64,000 nt of DNA, taken from Cladocopium goreaui. Lineage: Eukaryota; Sar; Dinophyceae; Suessiales; Symbiodiniaceae. A program made the translations under genes and the position numbers. Of the stretch, positions 54,801 to 61,945 are shown one piece after another. The stretch spans positions 62,001-126,000 of the forward strand of contig CAMXCT020000120.1 of NCBI GenBank assembly GCA_947184155.2, given 5' to 3'. The notes beneath the pieces were generated by a model. It had not been told where the DNA came from. It made no database searches and saw only the letters and a list, made by a program, of their open reading frames with translations. Every line of letters begins with the position of its first letter. Position 1 is the first letter of the stretch.

Positions 54801-57546
54801 CAGACGAGCAATGCCCGTCACATATGGTGTTCACTTAGTTCGTGCATTTCACCGTCAAGCACAACATTGTGGACACTCTTGTGCGCTTATCATGCTCGAT
54901 CTGAAGGAAGCATTTTACAGGATCTTCCGGCCACTCTGCATGGAGGGCACGGTGACTGACCAAGCCATTGCCCAACTCATGCAAAGATTGAAGATGCCGG
55001 CTGAAGCATTGGCCGACCTACACCGGCTGCTGAGAGATCCTAGTGCTTTGGAGCAAGCGGGCATGACACCACAACAAAGGCGCAGCATCAGAGCTGTGCA
55101 TTCGCAGACCTTTTTCTGGATGCATCGCCAGCATGACATCGTGCAGACGTCGCATGGCTCCAGACCAGGCGATCCATTCGCAGACGTCATCTTCAGTTAT
55201 GTTTGGGCAGTTGTTTTGAGAAAGTTGCAAGCATTCATGCAGAACCAGGGCATCATCAGCGAATTCAGACAGCGACCCACGCTCATGCTATTTGCAGAAG
55301 AGCACCCAGAGACAGCTGTTTATGAGCCGTTCATTGGGCCCACGTGGATGGACGACCTATGTGTATGCGTTGAAGGAGGCAATCCGGCGCAGACGATTCA
55401 AAGAGCGACGCTAGCAACCGGTCGTCTTTTAGAACTCTGTATGGAACACTGCATGACTCCCAACCTCCAGCCCAACAAGACCGAGATCCTCTTCTCATTA
55501 CGAGGGGAGGCATCGCGAAAACACAAAAAGGAGCTCTATGGACCACAGGCTTCAGGGAGTATCCCCATTGTGTGTGAGTACGGCACCTTCCAGGTACCTG
55601 TTGCCTCGCGCTACTGCCACCTTGGAGGTATCCTACACCACGTTGCTGAGCAGCAGGTTGAGATCAAGCGCAGACTTGCCATTGCGAATGCAGCCATGAC
55701 CAAGCACTCAAAACAAGTTTTCCGCAACTGGGCGATCCCATTGAAGAAGCGGACGCAAATTTTTGAGGCGCTGATTCTCAGCAAAATGCTTTATGGCGCT
55801 GACACCTGGGTAGTGACGGATGACAAAACAGAGAAGTATTTTCATGCGGCCACTATCAGGCTTTACAGGAGACTTCTACCTGTATCTCACGACCAACATC
55901 TTCATGATCTTGAAGTACTGGCTCAGGTGAAACTCCCTAGCCCATTTGAGCTTCTGAGAAGAGCGCGACTGCGCTATGTGGCAACGCTCCTACACAGTGG
56001 ACCGAGGCAGGAGTGGGGATTGCTGGAACAAGACAAACAATGGTCGCTCCTTGTTGAGGAGGACATGGATTGGCTATGGAAGCAGATCCACAATTGCTCC
56101 AACCTCGGCAACCCTGCCGACCAATGGCCATCCTGGAAGAACCTGATCCTACATCATAGAACCTACTGGAGGAAGCTGGTCAGACGGGCCTGTGAACATG
56201 CTATTCTCCAGAGGAGCAATGAGTGGCATTTGCTCCACTTCCACTCGCTTGCCATTCAACGGCTCAGGGCCGTATTTGACTATGAGCCACATGATGCAGA
56301 AGTTGAAGCTGAACCCACCGAGACTTTTGGATGTCTCACCTGCCGCAAACGATGCAGGACACACGCAGGGGAAGCGGCACACATGTTCAAAGTACACCAA
56401 CATCAGGCCAGCCGCCGCAGTCTTGTGGACTCTACAAGCTGCCCTGCCTGCCTCAAAGAATACCACACCATGGAGAAGGTGACGGCGCACCTCTATTACT
56501 CACGGCGGTGCAGAGCCCTTCTACAAAGCAGGAATTACACATGTGCCGTTGAACCAGGCACTGGTTCGACCCATGACCGACGGCTAAAAGAACAACATGA
56601 TCGTCTTTTACCGCCGTTGCGCCTTGAAGGACCTCAACAACAGCTACCGAGGCCTCGACGCGACCCGGGCATCGATAATGACCTCCACATGGCCATCATG
56701 GAGACATGCATTGATGCACCGACATTGCCGGACGCGATTGCTACGATCCAAAGACTGGCGATGGAGCGTCCTACCTCCTGGACTATGTGGACGCGCACAC
56801 TGCTCTTCTTTGAGGACTCGCTGACCGATACGGACGTTGCGCACTGGGAGGCCAATTTACCTCAAGTGAGGCAAGAGCTGGGAGTCCTACGACAACCAGA
56901 GCAGTGGGGTCTTGAAGGCATGAGGAGCAGAGGAGGCACGAATAGAGAGCAATTGGAACGTGAGTGCAATGATTTCGCAGCGACTGATTGGAGCGCACAT
57001 TGCAGCCCACCGAGCTCCTTTGGTCAACATCGTGTTTTTCTTCACCTTTTTGCTGGGCGAAGGCGCCGTGGAGATCTACAGTTTTATTTGGATCGCATGG
57101 CACCGCCCACCGACTTTGTGCTCCACGTCGTCAGTGTCGACATTGTCATCGATCCCGTGTGGGGAGACGCGAGCGCAGAGCAGACGAGGGCTTATTGGCT
57201 ACGCATGGCGCAGGATGGATTTATTGCGGGCTTCCTCGCTGGCCCTCCATGTGAAACGTGGTCAAGAGCCCGCGGCAAAAAGGTTTCAGATGCTCAAACA
57301 AGCAGATGTGCGCCGCGCACCATCCGGACTGCAGAACATCTTTGGGGCCTGCCTAGCTTAGCTTTGAAGGAACTCGTTCAGATCGCAACAGGGAATGAAC
57401 TTTTAACCTTCACTTTGCTTTTGGCATGCATGATGATCCAGACTGGAGGGATTGGCATAGTTGAGCACCCGGCGGAGCCAGAGGAGGAGAATGCGGCAGC
57501 CATACTTAGATGGGCTGTGGTTTTAGTAACTACTTGCTACAGTTAA
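51895..57546 (+). CDS. LINE ORF3: RNase H - APE endonuclease - reverse transcriptase - zinc fingers - DNMT-like
   Basis: 1883 codons, opening after a TAG at 51877 without an ATG; the first Met is near residue 93. RNase H, residues ~100-265: YTDGSS, AEREAIIW, FCCDSMTC, HVRSHAGDPYNEFVDWA. Endonuclease, ~335-595: TANVLSL, GLQECR, LLDANAEPG, IDYVAAP, RQDHQAVGLEL. Reverse transcriptase, ~860-1300: SGKATGPDRVPGEL, YRSLLISSHIGKSLHR, motif A LDLKEAFYRI, motif B SRPGDPFADV, motif C WMDDLCVC (DD present), motif D LQPNKTEI. Zinc fingers, ~1480-1540: CLTCRKRC...H and CPACLKEY...H. C-terminus ~1715-1883: FLHLFAGRRRRGD, GFLAGPPCETWS and IVEHPAEP, resembling cytosine-methyltransferase motifs I, IV and VI. 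An RNase H ahead of the endonuclease is unusual for LINEs. The last domain appears cut short. Confidence 0.85.
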   Translation: MLFCNNNPQFEKTAQPPRIRTEWPNWTCTTQPIGKLFPKQSHRISDAQHSIETAFRYHDILELLEAGKCFLNTTFDGLELPDFIQDAVCKTRSMTTYDRWLIYTDGSSQSKLRRMSPVHADEMGHPDSWAMLVLGEIQTADGTSMIEPIGWCAHPVHYDPSGSCFTHATRIGAEVAEREAIIWAGLWRLTQDTTIPTIFCCDSMTCGNQAFGIMGVGDADDSYRLMRGIFQSLERGLPEGHLRLHHVRSHAGDPYNEFVDWAAKQEAVKSFNHRQMQLDMHKWCQILPHFWLVFGHDCGLPDWQDGQLVTTRPSLPAARSATNSAPPGTSTAVVQCALSLATANVLSLSKGPDGHSGKLHYLFEQMKSFGLNVMGLQECRTDEGHTKTHNILRYMSGQRHGQDGIEIWINLEQPIAYNAKGKPFFLAAHHCQVVQKDPSRLLLRVSAPFFTGWFFAAHAPHSGRTREDREEWWNETTAILDRTGATSNCFWLLDANAEPGPAEDSIIFSTGLRTSANTILFRECLRKFNMCLPSTSSVHRGSRDTWMRPGGDTTYCIDYVAAPQEWKSHCTWSEVLQDFDLATMRQDHQAVGLELRWWHQCEEGPQPDSMPTVAWHLDTTKKIIREKMHQVSIPTWATNVETQEQDFSLQVANLLRQQRHSKHRPKKCYIDDEIWEARRQMLSSQKKLKQVRQRLGRESLWHVFIAWKQQREPPDQHELFQYGTTLRCDALRLLAQLRAQRQRLRCKLKQNKAKHMQKCLEQVNEHTAASSILRLLKGFIGPTNPKKQKKGTLPMLEREDGEICSTPEEALQVWIRFFADMEGGKRQSIEELHADWVRELSVEQAIPFKLQVADLPTLADLELAYRRVASGKATGPDRVPGELCHIAPAACARATYSSLWKLLLFGHEALQYKGGLLVQAYKGKGAATKCSSYRSLLISSHIGKSLHRAMRCSQAHIFEGFLQAQQLGGRRAMPVTYGVHLVRAFHRQAQHCGHSCALIMLDLKEAFYRIFRPLCMEGTVTDQAIAQLMQRLKMPAEALADLHRLLRDPSALEQAGMTPQQRRSIRAVHSQTFFWMHRQHDIVQTSHGSRPGDPFADVIFSYVWAVVLRKLQAFMQNQGIISEFRQRPTLMLFAEEHPETAVYEPFIGPTWMDDLCVCVEGGNPAQTIQRATLATGRLLELCMEHCMTPNLQPNKTEILFSLRGEASRKHKKELYGPQASGSIPIVCEYGTFQVPVASRYCHLGGILHHVAEQQVEIKRRLAIANAAMTKHSKQVFRNWAIPLKKRTQIFEALILSKMLYGADTWVVTDDKTEKYFHAATIRLYRRLLPVSHDQHLHDLEVLAQVKLPSPFELLRRARLRYVATLLHSGPRQEWGLLEQDKQWSLLVEEDMDWLWKQIHNCSNLGNPADQWPSWKNLILHHRTYWRKLVRRACEHAILQRSNEWHLLHFHSLAIQRLRAVFDYEPHDAEVEAEPTETFGCLTCRKRCRTHAGEAAHMFKVHQHQASRRSLVDSTSCPACLKEYHTMEKVTAHLYYSRRCRALLQSRNYTCAVEPGTGSTHDRRLKEQHDRLLPPLRLEGPQQQLPRPRRDPGIDNDLHMAIMETCIDAPTLPDAIATIQRLAMERPTSWTMWTRTLLFFEDSLTDTDVAHWEANLPQVRQELGVLRQPEQWGLEGMRSRGGTNREQLERECNDFAATDWSAHCSPPSSFGQHRVFLHLFAGRRRRGDLQFYLDRMAPPTDFVLHVVSVDIVIDPVWGDASAEQTRAYWLRMAQDGFIAGFLAGPPCETWSRARGKKVSDAQTSRCAPRTIRTAEHLWGLPSLALKELVQIATGNELLTFTLLLACMMIQTGGIGIVEHPAEPEEENAAAILRWAVVLVTTCYS

Positions 57547-57780
57547 GTAAGTTATTATTGCTTTACTAACTAGATCTTAACTATATGCTAAGTACCTCCT
57601 AACTGATTACTAATCCTTGTAACTTACCTAATGTTTTAAACATAGTTACTATTTTTTTTAATAATTGTTAGCTAACCATCTTAAAGATCTTAAGAGAACA
57701 TTAACTACTTAGTGAAGTTAGCTAAGCACTTAGACTAAACCAGCTAATTAGTTAGCTGAGTTAGTTAGATTAAAAACATG
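57547..57780. repeat. TAACTA / TTAGTTA-rich tract at LINE 3' end
   Basis: About 230 bases made of short related words (AGTTAAGTAAG, ACTAACTAG, GTTAGCTAA, TAATTAGTTAGCTGAG), starting at the abrupt end of LINE coding sequence (GTTTTAGTAACTACTTGC from 57520). The far end, reverse-complemented, begins GTTTTTAATCTAACTAACTC and loosely mirrors the start. It could be a foldback element or a degenerate minisatellite. Confidence 0.5.
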
Positions 57781-57814
57781 TTGAAAATAAAAACTATTTT
57801 CTTGTATTTTATAG

Positions 57815-57955
57815 CTTGCAAATTAGCCTTTTGGGCTCATGTTTGTGCAAATTCACAAATTAGCCATGTGGGCTGATGTTTTTTTGCATTCACACATTAG
57901 CCATTTGGGCTCTTGGTTTTGTGATTTAGCAAAGAAGCCATGAGGCTCATCATTG
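57815..57955 (+). repeat. spliced-leader-like motif cluster 1
   Basis: Four copies of ATTAGCC-loop-GGCTC at about 57822, 57859, 57896 and 57934. The third, ATTAGCCATTTGGGCTCTTG, differs from the conserved part of the dinoflagellate spliced leader (GTAGCCATTTTGGCTCAAG) at only a few positions. Spacing is about 37 bases. They lie upstream of the first plus-strand gene. Confidence 0.7.
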
Positions 57956-58009
57956 TTGCATACCTTGAGAATTTGATTTTGCTTGGTTCCTGATGTGGAC
58001 TGTGTCTGG

Positions 58010-58664
58010 ATGAATTTTCAATTTGTGCATTCCATGCACAGCATTTTTGGCTCTGCCTACCTCATGATGGAAGAAGCTTACCAAGTGGACATTGAAACCT
58101 CCTATAGCATCCGCTTTGACAAGGGGAAGCTGTTGAGTATTCCAGCTGCTCTGCTGGTGGAGGACATGGGTTAATGCCCAAATAGCCACCACCTAGTTTG
58201 AAAGCATGGTTTGAAATTTTCCCATGTTTGGATTTGTGACCTTGCAGGATCAGAAAGGAGACACTTTCCTCAAGCTGTCTGCGACCAACTTCACCATCAA
58301 TAGCCTGATCTGTGGCAAAGCTGCCAGGAATGCTTCTCTTGCTGGTGGCCCGAAGATGCAAGAGCTGAAGAATTTGAGAAATTCCAAGCTGTCCCACACT
58401 CCTGCAGAAGTTCAAGATGAAGAACCTCCTGCAAAGAGGAGAAGGAGCATGGAGACAGTTGTGGAGGTGGATGTACATGGAACTTTAGTTTCCTTGCTGT
58501 GCCCCTCCAAAAGGCCACAGGTGGCAGATGTGATGGTGAAGATGGATCCACAGATGCTGTCAGCTGTCTTCAAGTTCCTGTTGCCTGACTGCTTGGAAGA
58601 AACTGCCTCCAGATCTTACAAAAAGAGTGGAGCCTTTGCCAAGGACAAGCAGAAGGAAGACTGA
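58010..58664 (+). CDS. unknown protein, two exons, basic nuclear-type motif
   Basis: The chosen start ATG at 58010 gives MNFQFVHSMHSIFGSAYLMM. Exon 1 ends at 58162 (AALLVE) and exon 2 begins at 58248 after CTTGCAG (DQKGDTFLKLSATNFTINS), stopping at 58664. This join keeps the frame only if the intron begins GACATGGG, a GA donor, consistent with AG|GA at both ends. The product is about 190 residues. It has a PPAKRRR nuclear-localisation-like motif, then VVEVDVHGTLVSLLCPSKRP and a Lys-rich end (KDKQKED). I do not recognise the family. Codon use and short introns match the next three genes. Confidence 0.55.
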
Positions 58665-58699
58665 AAGCAGAGCTGAGAAAGTGGTATGAAAACCTGCTG

Positions 58700-58990
58700 C
58701 TTTCAGCAAATTAGCCTGCATGGCTGAAAGATCTCTGTGCTGAAATTCATTAGCCCATGGGGCTCAAACCCAATGTAACTGGATGCCTCTGCAGCACATT
58801 AGCCTTCATGGCTCAAACTTCTAGTTTTGGTTTGAAATATAGCCCAAGGGCTTTAACCTTATATAGGACATTAGCCTATACATGGCTCATGATGCTGTTG
58901 CCTTGGCATTTGAAGCACATTAGCCAGCAGGCTCCAAAGGCTCAAACATGTTGGTTCATTGTGCACATGACATCAAATAGCACTCCTGGG
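58700..58990 (+). repeat. spliced-leader-like motif cluster 2
   Basis: Six or seven AGCC-loop-GGCT motifs at about 58710, 58749, 58798, 58838, 58870 and 58919. Examples are ATTAGCCTTCATGGCTCAAA and ATTAGCCCATGGGGCTCAAA. They fill the spacer between two genes and none lies in coding sequence. Confidence 0.7.
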
Positions 58991-59033
58991 CAATAAATCA
59001 ATGTTTCTTTGCAGCCATGAGGCTGCTAGTGGC

Positions 59034-59996
59034 CTTAGAAAGGGATGCAATAGCACCAACAGGAACAATATGGGTGTCAAGGCACAAGGCTTTTTCTGCA
59101 AAGTAAATGTGGAACAGCAGATATTCCAGGTTTCAATCATGAATATTTCGGAATGGTGTCCCTTGGGCATTGCTACAAACTGTATAGCTCTGTGTGCCAT
59201 GGAACCCCAAGTACAAAAGGATATGGAAACCTTGCTCCAGTCCCAGCAAGGGGTCAATGTGAAGCTGAGCAAGATTTTGGACCTTCTGACCCAAAATGGC
59301 TTGGCATACCAATCTTGCCTGAAGGTGACAGATTTGCTTTGTCATCCTGACAACAGAGGAGGCAGTATGGTTCAAGCACATGACTGTTGGAAGAAAGGGT
59401 CCCTGATCCTTGCCAGTGGATTGAAAGAGTCTTTGCTGCATGCAAGTTCCATGTGCATTGAGATGGGCAAAGCTGCCAAAAAGAAAGTGCAAGTGGAGAA
59501 GAACATTGCCTTGATGCAGAGCTCAGAGAACCTCTTGGGCCATGTGACACATAGTGAAAGGTACCTGACCTTGGGAAACTCACACTTCTGCATGTTCCTG
59601 AGGGCATGCGAACAAGGGTGTGTGTCACCAGCTGGGGAGAAATTGGCTTTGGGAGAAGACTTAACAAAGCTGATTGCCAATGGATGGGTCTGGACTGTTG
59701 TGAAAGCAGAGGTGGAGGAGGCTTTTCCTGGCTTTCCAGGATGGGCTGCCAGTACCATGAACTCTGCCAACTCCAACACCAAGATGACTTCTGAGTTGGA
59801 AGCCATGCTGGAGATTGCCAGCCTTTTGAAGCAAGGCAGAAAGTTAGATGAATGTGTGAAGGCTGTCAAAGAAGGTTTGCCTACCTGTGGGGAATACATG
59901 GATGACATTGCATACTTTGTGAAGCTGTATTCTGGTGGGGATGCATTCCCAGTTCTCCTCCTCCTGAAGGATTTTTGCTTCTTGGATCAGAACTAA
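59034..59996 (+). CDS. unknown protein (about 300 residues)
   Basis: An open frame runs from 59001 to a TAA at 59996. TTTCTTTGCAG ends at 59033 and looks like a trans- or cis-splice acceptor, so 59034 marks the first exon base, not the start codon. Met codons at 59070 (MGVKAQGFFCKVNVEQQIFQ) and 59202 (MEPQVQKDMETLLQ) are the likeliest starts. The body is helical (LLQSQQGVNVKLSKILDLLT; EMGKAAKKKVQVEKNIALMQ) and includes LEAMLEIASLLKQGRKLDEC near the C-terminus. No catalytic motif is evident and no family is recognised. Confidence 0.6.
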   Translation, partial: LRKGCNSTNRNNMGVKAQGFFCKVNVEQQIFQVSIMNISEWCPLGIATNCIALCAMEPQVQKDMETLLQSQQGVNVKLSKILDLLTQNGLAYQSCLKVTDLLCHPDNRGGSMVQAHDCWKKGSLILASGLKESLLHASSMCIEMGKAAKKKVQVEKNIALMQSSENLLGHVTHSERYLTLGNSHFCMFLRACEQGCVSPAGEKLALGEDLTKLIANGWVWTVVKAEVEEAFPGFPGWAASTMNSANSNTKMTSELEAMLEIASLLKQGRKLDECVKAVKEGLPTCGEYMDDIAYFVKLYSGGDAFPVLLLLKDFCFLDQN

Positions 59997-60029
59997 ATGA
60001 TGTTGCAGGTGTTTTTGGCATAACTTGCA

Positions 60030-60240
60030 AGCTTAAATAAAACAGAGCAGCCTTCAGGCTCAAATAAAACACATTAGCCTTGAGGCTCCCACTGTAGAGC
60101 ACATTAGCCTTCAAGGCTCAAACAAAACACATTAGCTTGCAGGCTTCACATAAACTCATTAGCCTTCAGGCTTCAAATGCAGACAATATAGCCTTTGACT
60201 GGCTCCAGCAGCCTGCAAGGGCTCAAATATTCTCTGTAAT
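60030..60240 (+). repeat. spliced-leader-like motif cluster 3
   Basis: Seven motifs packed at about 30-base spacing: 60048, 60072, 60099, 60131, 60158, 60187 and 60209. Typical words are ACATTAGCCTTGAGGCTCCC and ACATTAGCCTTCAAGGCTCA. This is the densest cluster, in the spacer between two genes. Confidence 0.75.
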
Positions 60241-60284
60241 TTGCTGCAAACTGCAATAGATTTGAGGCTCCAAGTATGGCCCCA

Positions 60285-60304
60285 GCATTTTGGCTGGCTC
60301 AGAG
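60285..60304 (+). other. probable relic spliced leader before a start codon
   Basis: GCATTTTGGCTGGCTCAGAG directly precedes ATGATG. It contains CATTTTGGCT exactly as in the dinoflagellate spliced leader and then CTCAGAG for CTCAAG, with a duplicated GGCT. A leader fused to a gene in genomic DNA is expected when a trans-spliced mRNA was copied back into the genome. Confidence 0.5.
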
Positions 60305-61546
60305 ATGATGTTCCAGCTCAGCCACTTCGATTTCAAGATCAAGGAGAACAAGTTGCCTATGACCAGGGCAGCCTTGCTTTGCACAATTTTGACTTCAAAG
60401 AGACATGCTGATGGCATTAGCAAGCTGGTGTTCAAAGCAGATTTGGACAAAATGAAAGGAAGCTTGAAGGACAAGACTGTGAAAATGGAAGGGCTGCTGA
60501 AAGAAGGATGGAAGCAGGTGCAGCAGCACACTGGTGCTCAAGCCTTCAAGGCCATGTGCTTTGGGAAATTGTGTGTGAGATTGGTTTTGCACCTCTTGTC
60601 CAAGGAGAAGCATTCCAGAGATCATCCCTTTGAAAGTGCGCAGGCGATTGTTGATGAGTTTGCAAATGACTTGCTTAATGGGAACATGCAAGCTTCTTCA
60701 AGTGTGGCAGCTGCAGCAAAGGCCAAGGCAGGCCCAGCTTCAGCAAATGAGGTGAAAGACTTGCTGAATGCCAGTGCAAAAGCTATGGCACAGCTGGAGT
60801 GCCCCCACCTGCTGCTGGATTGTTTCTATGTGAACCCTACTTTGCATGAGGAAAAGGTCTTCAAGCTGAAGAGCTGGACTGAAAGTGCTGTGGAATTCAT
60901 CCACACACCCATCTTTGGACCTGAGGAGTCTGAGTTGTGTGAGTTCAGCAAGCTGAATTCTTGGAAGGCAACCAAAAAAGGCATGCCCCAGCGATGTACC
61001 CAAGAGATGGCTTTGCTGAAAGCTGTTCACACCTCTGAATGTTTCAGGGCAGACTTGAAGAAAGCAGAAGTCCAGAGCTTGCTGTTGAAGGCTTACAAAG
61101 ACCATGTGGGCACTGTGCACAATAGCTTAGTCTTTGCCCATATGCCTGCACCAGCTCTGTTTTGCGATGTGAAAGTGAAGAAGGGTGCATTGACTTTGTA
61201 TCCTGCTGGCACCATTCAAAGCCTGAAGGGAAAGGACTTGAAGAAGGTCAAAGGAGTTGTGGTGGAATATCAAAGTGAGCACTTCTTGGTGCAGCCCTAC
61301 AAGGCCTTCAAGTACTTTGATGATGATTCAGCAGATGGTGCACTCATTCCTTACAATTTTGTTGGAAAGACATCTGAGGAAATGGATGTGACCATGGTGG
61401 TCAAGATGGTAACCTATGATGGATTGAAAATTCCTGTGCTCACAAATGACAAGGCTTTGACAGCAGAGTCCCAACTGCTGCAGGCAGAACCTTTGGATGA
61501 TGAAGCCTTAAAGGCTCCTGCCTCTAAAAAGAGGAAGCAGGGCTGA
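60305..61546 (+). CDS. unknown protein, 413 residues, Lys-rich
   Basis: ATG at 60305 (MMFQLSHFDFKIKENKLPMT) to TGA at 61546, without introns. The N-terminal half is helical and basic (ADLDKMKGSLKDKTVKMEGL; LLKEGWKQVQQHTGAQAFKA). A middle part has an Ala-rich linker (SSVAAAAKAKAGPASANE). The C-terminal half looks like beta structure (KGVVVEYQSEHFLVQPYKAF; LIPYNFVGKTSEEMDVTMVV) and ends in a basic KKRKQG tail that could direct nuclear import. No intron together with a relic leader just upstream fits a retroposed gene. No family recognised. Confidence 0.65.
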   Translation: MMFQLSHFDFKIKENKLPMTRAALLCTILTSKRHADGISKLVFKADLDKMKGSLKDKTVKMEGLLKEGWKQVQQHTGAQAFKAMCFGKLCVRLVLHLLSKEKHSRDHPFESAQAIVDEFANDLLNGNMQASSSVAAAAKAKAGPASANEVKDLLNASAKAMAQLECPHLLLDCFYVNPTLHEEKVFKLKSWTESAVEFIHTPIFGPEESELCEFSKLNSWKATKKGMPQRCTQEMALLKAVHTSECFRADLKKAEVQSLLLKAYKDHVGTVHNSLVFAHMPAPALFCDVKVKKGALTLYPAGTIQSLKGKDLKKVKGVVVEYQSEHFLVQPYKAFKYFDDDSADGALIPYNFVGKTSEEMDVTMVVKMVTYDGLKIPVLTNDKALTAESQLLQAEPLDDEALKAPASKKRKQG

Positions 61547-61599
61547 GAAGACTTGCCTGCCTTGAAAATGGGAGCATGGCTTCTACTTGTCTCTGCTCT

Positions 61600-61885
61600 T
61601 GCTTCTATAGCCTTCAGGGCTGAAGCAGATTGTCTTGAACACTTCATTGTTATATCTTCTGTCTTTTCAAACTAGCCCCCATGAGGCTCAAGTAACTCTT
61701 GGGTCCTCTGCACTTGTGTTTTTGACATTAGCCTGTGGGGCTACTTCACATTAGCCTATTTGGCTGAAAAGGTCATGGCCTTGCAGACTAGCCCCTGAGG
61801 CTCCATGCAAATTAGCCCCTGAGGCTCACACATATCTATTGTTTCTAGTGTTTGCAAACTAGTCCTTGGGGCTCAAACACAGGCT
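61600..61885 (+). repeat. spliced-leader-like motif cluster 4
   Basis: Seven motifs at about 61605, 61671, 61727, 61750, 61788, 61810 and 61858. ATTAGCCTATTTGGCTGAAA and ACTAGCCCCCATGAGGCTCA are examples; loop length varies while AGCC and GGCT are kept. Confidence 0.72.
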
Positions 61886-61945
61886 ACTGTTTCATGTTTA
61901 TTAAAGCTTGTGTCTATTTTTTCAACTCAAGGGAGTTTGCCTGCA

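Larger units (their letters stand above)
46430..57550 (+). mobile_element. LINE-type non-LTR retrotransposon with RNase H, endonuclease, RT and methyltransferase-like domain
   Basis: Three large plus-strand ORFs with RNA-binding-type ORF1, APE-like endonuclease and reverse transcriptase identify a LINE-class element of about 11 kb. No LTRs, poly-A tail or target-site duplication were found. The left limit is an estimate from the rise in GC content. The right limit is where coding sequence runs abruptly into a TAACTA-rich tract at about 57520. Dinoflagellate LINEs carrying cytosine methyltransferase domains are described in the literature, and this looks like such an element. Frame breaks near 51836 and 51890 suggest this copy is no longer intact. 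Confidence 0.85.

Noticed and set aside
46430-57550. Target-site duplication or poly-A tail for the LINE
   Set aside because: I compared the flanks and found no convincing direct repeat or A-run; the 3' end seems truncated.
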